NCBI GenBank assembly: GCA_965153455.1
Contig: OZ234503.1
Location: 7,656,157 to 7,720,156 of the forward strand
DNA length: 64,000 nucleotides
DNA from: Sphagnum compactum
Taxonomy: Eukaryota; Bryophyta; Sphagnopsida; Sphagnales
Direction: 5' to 3'
Position numbers and translations under genes: made by a program. The first letter of the stretch is position 1. Each line of letters starts with the position of its first letter. Under the pieces are notes generated by a model. The model worked only from the letters and a program-made list of their open reading frames with translations, did not search any database and was not told where the DNA came from. Below, piece by piece: positions 46,526 to 57,700 of this stretch.

Positions 46526-47056
46526 ATGACAGCAGCACCACTAATCATGGCCGCACCGAGTCTGCTCAACATCCAAATGATGGGAACAGTTTATTTGATG
46601 ATCGTGGTTTTAATATTGTTCGGCGGAGCACACCTCCAGGGCGCCACTGCCGCCAGGTTTCGGGTACCAGGAAGCGTCAAGGTTAATCCTAGCAGCAGCA
46701 GCCAGCTTTCGAATTCCCATAAAGCAGCATACCACGCGCCAGTAGTCGTCAGTACAACCATAGTCGACGAAGCTGTAGTCGAACGCGCTGATTTCATCGC
46801 CATGTTCACAGACTCGGCCAAACAAACAGCTGAAGGTGGAACTGCAGGTTCTTATAATCACTTTAATTCTTGGAGATCGGGAGCCGCATCTCTTCCACCT
46901 CCAGCCAGCACTGTTGAAATGACGAGAAAAATCAGTGAGCCAGAGGAGTCCTCGGCTACAGTCCTGCACCGCAAAACTTTCAAATTCCACGCTCAAAGGA
47001 CAGACAAGGGAAGTCCTGTACCGAATGGTCCAGGCGGCAATCCTGGTGGCAACTAG
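46526..47056 (+). CDS. Secreted-peptide precursor C (SGP-type C-terminus)
   Basis: Intronless 176-aa paralogue of the two upstream copies. The N-terminal hydrophobic core is VYLMIVVLILF with a following GATA-A site. The middle differs (SHKAAYHAPVVV), but the boxes DFIAMFTDS, GSYNHFNSW, PPPAS, EPEESSATVLH and FKFHAQRTDKG are kept. The C-terminus GSPVPNGPGGNPGGN replaces the Ser of the SGP core with Asn. All indels relative to A and B keep the frame. It is probably functional and secreted, but activity as a signal is inferred from architecture only. Confidence 0.7.
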   Translation: MTAAPLIMAAPSLLNIQMMGTVYLMIVVLILFGGAHLQGATAARFRVPGSVKVNPSSSSQLSNSHKAAYHAPVVVSTTIVDEAVVERADFIAMFTDSAKQTAEGGTAGSYNHFNSWRSGAASLPPPASTVEMTRKISEPEESSATVLHRKTFKFHAQRTDKGSPVPNGPGGNPGGN

Positions 47057-47865
47057 CAAAGCAATTCCTAGCTACAAATTACCCCAATCACCGGCGATTC
47101 CACAGCTGATCAAATCTGACTGTAATTCGAATTCTGCCTTCAGAACAACGCCGGGAGTTCGAAGGTTGGGTTGCAGACTCTCAGATCATGTGGCACGCAA
47201 GTTCAAGTCCACACGAAACTGATTTGAAGGAAAAAATTAGCGACGAACTTGAGTCGATATTCCATCGATTTTGTTTTTGTCTGAAGTCTAACGCATCAGC
47301 AACTGTACCTCGAGTATGCTACAAAATTGAAGCAAATCAGTGCACTAATCAGAGGGTCAAGGATTTACCAACATGCAGCAAGAACATATAAGGGGTGCAC
47401 ACACACAAGAGGTGCAGATTAAAACAGTAACTCTTCTGACAAGAAGTGTAGCGAAGGCTTGGTTTTTCATATTTTGATTTCAAACAAGCTTGAATTTTTG
47501 GGGAAGAAGGGTAAACAATGCTTGGTTTTTCTCTTCTTTGAAGAATGTAGTTCAAATGCTTGGTTTTTAATATTTTAGTTTCAAATAAGCTTTAAGTTTG
47601 ATGGGAATAAGAGTAACCAATGCTTGGTTTTTCATGTTTTAATTTTCAACAAGTTTCAAACAAGTTAACATTATGAAATTTTAAAAATCTAGTTTCCAGG
47701 TGCTTGCATGTTGTAGAAGCGTGGATTCTGAGTGTTATAGAATGTAGCATTCAAATGATTTTGTGAGCTGGTATTGTTGGCACACATATAAAATTTCTAG
47801 CTATACCCACTGTGATGGCTAGGATTTTTGAGGAACTACATTCTGTTCCTCCATGTGTAAGTTAG

Positions 47866-50800
47866 AATCATTCAACAGGTTCAACCATTCTCAGTCGACC
47901 AAGGTCTCTATTTATCCCAACACCCAACTCTTTCAAACCCTTAAACTCGGTTTGCCCAGACCTCCGTAATTTAGAACTTATCAAATTTTCTCCACGCAGA
48001 TTTCCATCGACCTCCCTCCGTTTCAAATAGACGTGAACCTTCCATTCATGAAATATCCTAATTTGATTAAAAAAGAACCTTCCACCTTTATAAGGTTCCC
48101 AAACTTTGAAAAGTTCTTTGGGCAAGGTAAGGAACATTTTCAGGCTCTTCCTCAATTTTTGCTTGTAGTCGAGGGGCTGATCGTCTTCGGGCGAGCCCTT
48201 CAACCCAGGAAGGACCTTAGAAATGTTCCTTTCCTTATACATGTTATTCTTCTTTCCTACCGTTTTCAATTCATATTTAAGTATGGTGGAACGGAAAGTA
48301 TGAGTCCGAGAAAATTTTCAAAAATCAGAGAATTTCTCACAGAACATTCTTTTTCAAAAATATTTATCAGAAAATGACGAAAATTCGCCAAAAAAAAATC
48401 ACTGGGTCAACGGCATAGGCCGCACACTAGCAAATGTTTACATGACTAAAATATTCAGGTCGTAATAAAAAAGAACGTTGGAGAACGAGAATTCTTTTTT
48501 GTCTGTTCGAAACTCGAAGTCTGCAATTCCAGTCAGAAATATTTTCTACAGTTTATTCAAGTACAGTTCTTTTAATCATGATCATGATCTTACAATATAT
48601 GGGTTAATAATTTCAAAATGGCTATCTAACATTCTAAAGAATTTTGGCGTCCTGTGTTAATTATATGTGAATGTTATGTTTGTGCAGGTCATAGACTTGC
48701 AGCCTGAAATTAGATAAAGCTGATCTAAAGCTTTTTCATGATTCAGCTGCTGGCCTAGACTTAGATAAGAGCCGCGTGAGAGCTGATCATAGGACTAACT
48801 TGCAAACTCCTCATGATGTTCTGAAAATAAAAAGGCCTCATGAAATTACAAGAGCTCATGATGCTCAATCCCGTAGCTGTAAAACCTCTCTGTTCATTAA
48901 TAAACAAGCCACAGAATCATACAACCCGGCGGGCTGGCCTCCGCTCAACAACTAGAATCATAGAACCCAGGTACGCGGATCTAGTGGAACTTGCTCCCTT
49001 AGAATTTTAACTGAAGATTTCTCTAGATCTGTGAAAAACAGATCACATCACATGAGACCTGTTACAAGAGATCTTGTTAGATGCCCAATTTCACACTACT
49101 GAGCTGCAAGAGCCTAAACACAAACAGACACCAGTTCTAGTTGATTTGCAAGTCTAGCTCGACTGCTCTGCACTAGCTGCTGCTCCTGCCTGTACAATAG
49201 CCTGTCTGCTGCCGATGGGTGCTTTGGCTTTGTTGGGCTCAATAAAGTCATCAAAGTGCAGGTCAATGGTTGTCTGCAGACAGTCAAGCCGGTGGGTTTG
49301 GTCCAGTCCAGTCCGGGATTGTCGGGATTGTCGTCTGTTCGTCTGCAGTGGCCATTTCCAGCTTGGAAATCTAGAAAGTAGAAATTGCTAACTTACCAGT
49401 GGCCTTTTTTAGGAATTTAAGGATGCAAGCCAAGCAGTCAGATTGTTTTGTGCGAAATTTTGCACTCTTGCGAAATCTGAAAATGAGCTTTTCTCAAAGG
49501 GTTTTTTTGGGAATATTTTCAAAAAATTCGCTTGAAAAGTAGCCAAAAAAAAGCTGAGCATGCCACATTTAGACTTTGTGTGACGTGCACTTCTGGGCGA
49601 TCGAGGCCACAACTTGAGCGAGCCCAGTTGAGGTCCATGTCTAGACTGGACTAAGGGGCGGCCCCCTTAGTCACATGGGTGATGCAACTTTTTGTCGAGT
49701 TGGGTTCGATTCTCAGCTTGGCAAAGCCGAGCAAGACAGAAGTATGCCTTGCGGGGATCAAAATGGGTTCCGGGCAAGGCATAACTGCCTTGGGCCGTTA
49801 AGTGCCTAAAGGGGGCTTGCATAAGTGCAAGTCTTCCCCCTATGAGGCTCAAGGGTGATTCCTGGGTGGAGTCTAACTCTAAAGCAAGCTCGCCATTGGG
49901 TGAGTCCACTCTAAGTCCTTTAGGGGGCAAACTGCTAAAGGCATTATTGTTGCATTCGGAACACTCCAAGTTTGCGGTTGGCCCGACACATGATACTTGG
50001 AGGTAGACTTGGGCAAGAGAAGCCCTAGACTGAAAATGAAATTCACAACTAGGTCCCACGCACGTAACAAGTCCTGATGAATCGTAGATTGTTGAATCAG
50101 TGCAAGACAGCTTAAAAGTGGGGACTAGTCAGTTTGTGGTTTGACCATGTGCAGGTTTAGTCTAAGGATGTGACGGAAGTTCGAGGGTGCGGAGCACCAA
50201 GACAAAACCAGATGTGACACAATGGTCCTACATGTAGTTAAAAAGTAGTAGGATTCTTAATAACTTTTAGCTTTCTATCTGTCCTATAGCCAAACTTGGC
50301 TAAATCCTCCTATGGTTGCCAATGTGGCTACATCACAAAATTGAGGAAAAAAAAACACTGAAGCCAAGTGGCCAATGTCCATTGGAAGATCACCAGTAAA
50401 GAAAGATTTAGCCAAATATGCCTGTAATTCAGAAATGATGGACAAATATTTAATTACCCTTTTCATATTTTTGGCTACTTAAGAGAAAATATATATAGAA
50501 ATCTGTCCAGCCAAATATGACTACAAATCATTGATGATCACCCACCCATAGGAAGATTTAGCCAAGTATGCCTTAAACCAGACATTAAGTATCATATTTC
50601 TCTATTTTTTGGTACTTACAAAAACCAAATTAAGAAATCTGGTAATTTTTTCTTTTTAAAAGAAAACCCACCCTCAAAAAACAATTCATTTAAAACTGTT
50701 GGACTTTAAATTTCTCTTCATGGCAAAATTTCAGCAGTGGAACAATTGGATTCCTCCTCCTTAGAATTTTTGTTCCTGAAAGATAGTTTTTTTTACTCCA

Positions 50801-51759
50801 CACAGCTGGTTCAATTTTGCCAAGGTGGCCTCCTCATAGTTGACTACAACCTCCAAATAATTTACAGAGGCAGCAAGTCCTTTCCATTCTTTTTCCAACA
50901 ACGTTCCTCAATATGTCCCAAACCAAAAGAATATGAACACTTTAATCCACAGTTTTCTGTCTTGTGCCCCCCTCTAGCGCATTACCACATTTTGGTCTGT
51001 CATAAAGTTTTGAGCACATAGATGCACTATGTCCCACCATGTTGCATAATTGACACACATGTGAATTCCCTGATTTCTGATTGGAATGATCTCTTTGCCA
51101 CTTGATCCCTTAAACAAAATAATCAATGTTTCATTGAGAGCGTGAATCTGCCATTGTTACCTTCATAGATTCTCCATCCCTTTCATCCTTCAAATGTTCA
51201 TAGGGGTTTCCCCTATTTTTCCAAGCATTTTTTCAACTTCTATGGCCACTTCCAATGGGCTGCACCTTTGTTGGCTCTGCCTGTATGATGGAGACTAGAG
51301 AACAATTGACGCAGTTTCTATGTGGTTCCACATTTTAAGGAATGTTCACCAGGTGTTCCAGTGAGTGAACTGTAAGTTCAATTTTTGGGACCTTCATGGA
51401 ACATTTCATGCTTTGGTGGGTAAGAATTGTCAATTTTGATTAGTAAGAGCCAAACTGGAATTGGGTCTGATTTTTAGAATCAAAATCACAATTGCAAACT
51501 ATTCTTTTAAGGATGGGACTCGGAATCAGGTTCCCAATTCTATTTGTCTGTGGAACTGAAATTGAATTACAGGTTTTCAGAGGGGAAAAAAAGTGACCAG
51601 AACCAGGGATTAATTATGGATTTCAATCCATGATGCTAAGAACCAGACTGTAACCAGGTCTGAGTTTCAGAAACAGAACCAGAATTCATTTATTTTAAGA
51701 ATTGAACCCAAAACCTGAGTTTCGGTGGACCAAAGCGGAATGAGACAATTCTAATTTAG
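47866..51759. other. Gene-free repeat DNA between peptide cluster and MITE
   Basis: No supported gene. A 133-codon minus-strand ORF (47868-48269) has no recognisable domain. At 49640-49735 a tRNA-like B box (GGGTTCGATTCTC) follows a GGGTGATG-type segment, suggesting a tRNA-derived SINE. From 49.8 to 50.1 kb there is more GC-rich repeat-like sequence. Confidence 0.4.
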
Positions 51760-51845
51760 CCCCTTCTGGGACCCTGGGACCATAGAAGGTCTGGGGTTCG
51801 AATTTCAGTGGTGTGCAGCTGAAACTCCTGCTGACCCTCTGCCAA
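51760..51845 (+). repeat. Possible tRNA-derived SINE fragment
   Basis: GGTCTGGGGTTCGAATTTCAGTGG resembles the RNA polymerase III B box region of plant tRNA-derived SINEs. No convincing A box or poly-tail could be defined, so confidence is low. Confidence 0.25.
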
Positions 51846-51852
51846 TCAGCTT

Positions 51853-52237
51853 GAGCATCTCCAGTAGTGCTCGGTACGTAATCCGGCACAGTATAGTTGG
51901 ATGAAGAAAATCCAACATATGCTGCTTTGGCTCAGGAAAATAGTTTTGACTAAGCATAATCGTTTTGACTCAGCATAATCGTTGTGACTCGTAAAAACAG
52001 CAGCGGCACTGTGCACCTGCAGAAAAGAGTGTAATAAATATGATCTAACTGTTACTTAGTGTTTCTCATTGGCCCATCATAATGATTGGTCCAGGTGGTT
52101 TGCTACTAATAGTCCCCCACCTATTTGCTGTCCCAGTTTCACTTTTTATAGGTGGGGTTGTATAAGAGTACATAACTAAACCTGGATGTGAAAGATGTTT
52201 TTGCAGGGTCACATACTGAGCACCTCTGGAGATGCTC
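51853..52237. mobile_element. MITE with terminal inverted repeats
   Basis: The left end GAGCATCTCCAGTAGTGCTC and the right end (reverse complement GAGCATCTCCAGAGGTGCTC) form ~30-bp inverted repeats around a 385-bp non-coding body. Partial copies in reverse orientation lie at 41195, 41917 and 44755 within the peptide cluster. A clear target duplication is not visible (CTT on the left, TAA on the right), so the superfamily is uncertain. PIF/Harbinger is one possibility. Confidence 0.75.
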
Positions 52238-52499
52238 TAAGGACTTTGTCAGGTCAAGTCCGCTGTTGTGCTTCAAGAAGAAAAAAGGTATATATATATA
52301 TCAGTGGAGGTTCTTCATAAAGTAAGGAACTACACAACAATGGTTTGAACTTGCTAGCAACAGACTCAGTTCTGGATGATGATCCGGCTTGTTACATTGT
52401 GAATCAAGAAAAGCGGGTCATAGATTACAAATGGTCATTTTAAGCTAGAGTAAGTACTCTAGAATTTGACCTTCCAGTCAATGCTATCCCTGCCTTTCC

Positions 52500-52740
52500 T
52501 TCATTAAACATGACCACAAAGCAAGTTTTGAAACTTTACACTCACTTTAGAGTTGCCACTCTTGACTGTGAGTGGGCTTTTTCAACCATACACACTTTTG
52601 TTCTCTGCACATAATCCAAGTCTAGGGCAGGAAATGAAAAACAAAACAAATCGCTTTCTTCTGTCACCAGCTATGTACCGGATTACTTTCATGCTCAACA
52701 TTGGAGAGAGAAGTCTTCTGATTTTGTAATTGTTTGACTC
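52500..52740 (+). pseudogene. Possible hAT transposase C-terminal fragment
   Basis: The plus-strand frame gives TTKQVLKLYTHFRVATLDCEWAFSTIHTF and, after a stop, SRAGNEKQN. CEWAFSTIH resembles the C-E-x-W-S-x-F-x-x-I-H motif in hAT dimerisation domains. It is short and interrupted, so the call is tentative. Confidence 0.35.
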
Positions 52741-53602
52741 TCCAGATAATCATGCAAACATAGTTCTGTGTAAGGTAAAGCTCAAGGTCGCAGGCAAGGC
52801 CTTGTGCTTCACCAAGCAAAGCATAAATATCCGCGCTGATTTTTCAATATAAATTCCTATGATACCCAACTAGGTATAATGGGAAAAAAACCAGAATAAA
52901 ATGCAAGGTGTTTCAACATTTCATCTTTAGACACCCCAGAATACATAAGTTGCCCTTAGATCATTACACTAAAAACATTCGGCGCAGGTCTTCAATCTTT
53001 ATGGGGCTCAATACTCTTGAGGTTTTTTTCTCCTCTTATTCTAAGGTATCAGGTTCATTCCAGGACTCTACCAAAACCAACTTACTCTGTACTCGTCAAA
53101 CAAACAAAGCTGTAGGTAGTTGTTTAACCACTAACCATAACCTATGTGCTATGTGCTAACCAGCTCCATGCATCTACTTTACCTACCTACCCACCTAAAG
53201 GACTGTATCAAAAAGCACTGAACAGTAGCGCCCTTGCACATTTCAAATCTCCAGTTGTGTACATCTTACCTCCTCATAAAGCTTCATGAATATCAGCAAC
53301 TGCAAATCACTGCTACGTCATTTTTTACAGGTTCAATGTGGAGTGCTACTGTTAGGCTACCTTTGATTTATCAAGGATCTACAAATTATAAAGTCAAAAG
53401 TTGTCTACTAAAATTGGGTACCTGTTCGCATCACAGGGTTTTCAACCAAAATGGCAGGTCAAATTATTTGCAAATGTGCCTGCTTACACTCTTGTATCTA
53501 CAATCCTCATTTCACATACATCCGCCAAGCTATTGGTACATATTTCATATGCATCAGCAAGAGGCAATTGATTCTTTGAAGTATGTATATGATGCACAAA
53601 AC
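52741..53602. other. 3' flank of the purple acid phosphatase gene
   Basis: Lies past the stop codon at 53603 of the minus-strand gene. The nearest part probably holds its 3' UTR. No other coding region is supported. Confidence 0.4.
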
Positions 53603-56464
53603 CTAGTTTTTTAAGAGGTTGACAGTATGTAGGATGTTGCCAGAGATGTCATAGAAGTCGACATGGAACAATGAGGGTGCCATGGAAACAGCAGCAAATC
53701 CCTGTCCGTCATAGTAAAATTGGAGCCCCGCATCTTTGTTCTCATTGTTGCCACGGCCTCTCCAAGCCTCAGAGCCTCCTCCACTGGTTAAGAAGTGTAA
53801 TGGACTGCAAAACATTGAAAACTGCACTGTCAGATGGGTTATTACAAAAGAGCTGAGCAACTGTTGCTACATTCACTTCCTGAGGATTGTTGAGAACCTA
53901 GATCAGCATTAGCACAAAATGTACTTTTGCACACCAGGAGCTTGATTCCTGAATTCAAAGTAGTGTTCATGCAATGTTCATGCTCAAAATCTCAAAGTCA
54001 TATTCTGACATGAACATGAGAAATGCTAGTATCAAGGATGTCAGCAACAGCTGAAGAGCCGCAGCCTTGGAGACATGCCCAACCAAATAACTTGCCCATG
54101 TTATAGATGAATAGTGAACAGTGAGATGTGTAACCTCTGTCCACTTTGCAGAAGCAATACCTGTCAAAGCGCTTGATGTGTTGCAGACAGTGATCATGAC
54201 CATTGATGTATATGTCCACACCATTAGCCTGAAATTTGAGCAAGCCAATATCATAGGAAATGTCATTCTCTGTAAGCTACAAATATATGATCGTGGAGAA
54301 CAAACAATATTTGCATTTCTATCAACCAAGTCAAAAAAGGAAAGTAATAGATACCTCAAGAATTGGGAGCATTTGAGCAAGGAGCTCCTGAGTTTCACCG
54401 TGTTTGCCAACACTCCGCATGGTATGGTGACCAACCACAATCTTCCACTTAGCATTGGATGTCTCCAAAGCACTTGTCAGGTTCTGGAGCACGAGGATAC
54501 AAAGGGTCCAATTCTGTTAAAACTTGGTTGACACAGTTGCCAGTTTTCAAAGAGTCAACTCTCTGCAAGTCCATATGTAAATGTTTTGAGCAACTTACCT
54601 TGAGTTCATGGGCTATATAATCTTCCCGGGAGATTGCTAGCTGCCATATATAATCCTTATTGTTCTCCATCCAGTAAGATTCAACAAATGGGTTGGTGTC
54701 AACGAAGAAAAACTCCACATCCGTCCTTTCTCCTGTGACCACACCATTACAACAATCATGTTATACAGCTATGAAGTATTCATGACATGAACTGCTACCT
54801 CATCCTCAATTCAGCTTACTAGTAAAGCTTGCTATATTGGAAGACAGAATCCAACCTCAATTCTGCACTGACTCTTAACCCAACCTCAAACTTTTAACAT
54901 GTGTAACAGAAATGTCTCCTGAAATGTGAGGGCCCAGAAAACAAAGAAGACTGGATGATACTAAAAAGGGACCCTAAAATACCTTGATCTGACAAGCCGA
55001 GATCACGAACAAATTGGTAGGTGGCACTGCAGAACCAGCGGGAGTCACGAATTGTGAGTTCCTTTGCAACTTGCGCTGTCACATTGCCGCGATAGTCATG
55101 ATTCCCCAAAACTGAGGACACATCCACAATGTTCGTTCACACAAGTTCTCATGAGTTCTCAACAATGCATCTAGAGTAACCATTTCTAAGTCTCACATAA
55201 GATCTGAAAGTACGGAACATTCATCTTGTACAACTTTTCCAGCATGTGTATGCAAAACAGTAGGATAGTTCAGTGCACCTGAATACCAAGGTGTTTGAAG
55301 ACTCTCCTGAGTATAAACATCTGAGAAAGACGTAGTGAATTGTGTATCATCAGGACCCGTCAATCCTTTTTCGTAGAAGTTATCTCCAGTTGATATGACA
55401 AAATCAATGTTGAGTTTTGTTCCCACTATGCCCATCTGTCATGATAAAGAAATACTTTTAACAGTTGACAACACTTAATGATCTGAAGTCTCTACTTTTG
55501 CCAAAGCATACCAGGAAAGAAAGACCACAAGGCTGACCTGCTTGGCCACAATTGTTTGGTTGAACAGTCCATCTCGGCCCCAGTCACCAACCACCAAAAA
55601 ATTCAAGGGAGCTACTGTTTGCAACTTCTGAGCTGATATTCCACAGAGTGGGTCCAAAGACCTTGCTCCACATACAGTACTTCTATGACTCGTCCCTAAA
55701 AGTAAGATCAAATAAACAGCTGAAAATGTACACACGATAACACCAAAGATTGCCCAACCCCGGCACCAGGGCCTTCTTGGCTGGAACTGCAAGCTTGGAT
55801 GAACCTGTAACAATGAATCACCGCATCTTAAGAACCCTCCAAATAGGTCATCAATAGGTAAGGAGAAAGGCAGGTTGATTGATCAGCCAGAGAATGATAT
55901 TGAATTTTGCTACTTGAACATCTTAACTAAACCACACAGGGGCTCACAATCAAAATAAAATTATCAATGCCACATCTCATATAGAGGGGATTTTGCTATT
56001 TTCAAGCAATTCTCAAAAAATTTCAGTCCCAAATCTTGTGAAGGGTGTACTCTCTTGACTAATCTGAGAAGAGAAACATGTGGATTTGACACCATACACA
56101 TCCAGAGAGAGTGATGCCATAGTTGAAACCTGGATACATAGTTCTCAAGTACAAGTTCCAAATGCCCTTGTGCATTTTGTTTGCAAACTTGTGTCAAATC
56201 CACATCCTGGAAATTTCTAGGTTAGAATGCACAAGCTCTCATAACCGAATATAAGGAGTTCATGTGCTTGAGATGTTTTTTGGCTGAAGGTTAGAAAACA
56301 GAATTAGATGAACAGAACTCTCCATGGTGAAGAAGACTTGTTCACAAGCAAAGTCTAACCTCATCAGAAAGAAGTCCAACTTCAAGAGCTCGAACCTCCT
56401 CAGAAAGAAGTTCAACTTCAAGAGTCCCAGCCTCCTCATCCCCAATACTGTTGAGTTGCCTCAT
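53603..56464 (-). CDS. Purple acid phosphatase (type-5/PAP3-8-17-like) with N-terminal membrane anchor
   Basis: Eight coding exons: 56464-56360, 55804-55538, 55435-55279, 55111-54983, 54732-54599, 54483-54355, 54267-54161, 53804-53603. All introns are GT-AG, and 1230 nt encode 409 aa. All five dinuclear-metal blocks are present in order: GDWG (108-111), GDNFY (141-145), GNHD (179-182), VVGHH (280-284) and GHDH (330-333). The C-terminal FLTSGGGSEAWRG region is typical of low-molecular-weight plant PAPs, which hydrolyse phosphate esters outside the cytosol or in vacuoles. These are usually about 330 aa with a cleaved signal peptide. Here a 50-residue acidic/Leu-rich extension precedes RRPWCR and a hydrophobic segment at about 51-71, suggesting a type II signal anchor. 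A 5' non-coding exon ending at 57005 spliced to 56491 places an in-frame stop upstream, supporting this start. Confidence 0.9.
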
Positions 56465-57005
56465 GTTAGCACCTCCCTTTATGCTCCACTTCTGCAAAAC
56501 AAATTTGACCACTTGTTAACTCCCACGCGCCACAAAAGAAACCGCTGATGGTCATCTACACAAGGTCCAAAGGAAGAAGCTATCTGATCTTATTGAGACT
56601 CTCTTCGACTAGATTGGAGATCCAGACGAAAAGAGATCGTCAGTTGCATAGCAAGCCTGTGTGTTCGGGATATAACGGAGGATGGACGAAGAACTCGAGA
56701 GACATCACAGTCATCAATAAAGAGGAGACGGATACGGGGCTCATGGTCATCGATTTGATGCGGTAGACAAACCAAAACCAAAGACCAGATTGCGAATTCT
56801 GCACGGAGATAGAACCGAGAATGCGTACAGTTTTCCCCCAGCAACTGCAACAGCATCTTGCAAGGAGAAAAAACTCAATGGACTCTTCAAACTCTGTCCA
56901 GCAAGCTGTAGCTCGTCGCCTCAATTTTGAACAAAAAAGACTTTCTCAACCTAAGAAGCAAGGAATGACGGGAGATCAATCACAGGAGGTAGACTGCATC
57001 ATACC

Positions 57006-57700
57006 TGAAAGTTTGACACAGATCAGCAGCAGTATGGAAATCGCTTGGAGCTTGCTTCCTCGTTTTTGCACCCGATTTGTTCCTTCCAAGAGCTTTATGT
57101 CCTTCCGAGCCGAAGATCTCCCTTCCGCCGTCCTGCTCGAAAACCCCACCTGCTCCTAGAAAGTCTTAGACAACTACTGGTATCCTCGCCACAAATCAGC
57201 ACTTGTAAAACTACACCGAACAATCAATCACTGACAACTCTCGAATCTCCTCTCTCTCTCTCTCTCTCTCTCCCACACACACACACACAGTCTCTCTCTC
57301 TCCTCTTCCTCAAACTTCGCAAATAGCAAAAAAGTCCTCGCAGTATACAGTACCTTCCCGGGATCACACCGGCGTACAAAAACCCAGCATCATCACCATC
57401 TTCGTCGTCATCTTCCTCTCCAATTCCAGAGTTGTAACAAAAACATCCATGCAAACAGAAAAAAATTCCTTGAAGTTGTCGCAAAAACCATCGCATCCAA
57501 ACAGGAATAGCCGCTTGGCATGAAACGACACCTCAACACGTCGATGCAACAGACATCCTGTGCGCGGAAGCAACGAAGGAAGGACTTCGCAGGAAGGTCC
57601 GCAGAAACAGAGTAGTTCCGCGGCAACAGCGGGAGAAGCAGGAGGCGCGCCAATAGAAGAAGACCTACCTGCAAAGGAGGGAGGCCAAATTAGTGAACGG
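57006..57700 (-). promoter_or_regulatory. Probable 5' UTR exon and promoter of the phosphatase gene
   Basis: On the minus strand an exon ending TTTCAG at 57006-57005, with GTATGATG as donor, joins by inference to the acceptor TTTTGCAG before 56491. The exon contains a compound GA/GT/GA microsatellite (plus-strand TC 57248-57273, AC 57274-57289, TC 57291-57302). The transcription start is not defined. Confidence 0.5.

Larger units (their letters stand above)
43960..47865 (+). repeat. Tandem unit C of the secreted-peptide cluster
   Basis: Follows unit B with almost no gap. It begins AAGGTGTATTCTGCAGCAAA and repeats the B landmarks (CAGGCAGATTGGATAGCA, CCATCTAAATATTTAGGGTT, TTACTCGCTAGACAGACAAAGC), then promoter, leader and gene C. 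The tail (47412-47865) matches the tail of unit A, including TTGTGAGCTGGTATTGTTGGCACACAT. B therefore probably lost this tail, or the array expanded from an A/C-like ancestor. Confidence 0.85.

Noticed and set aside
47868-48269. 133-codon minus-strand ORF after the peptide cluster
   Set aside because: Lys/Arg-rich with no recognisable domain, promoter or splice context. Kept only as a note in the gene-free region.
55475-55813. Phosphatase start at the beginning of the 55.8-kb exon
   Set aside because: The frame there opens with TTG, not ATG, and a TTACAG splice acceptor precedes GTTCATCC. The upstream exon 56464-56360 supplies an ATG and fits the phase.
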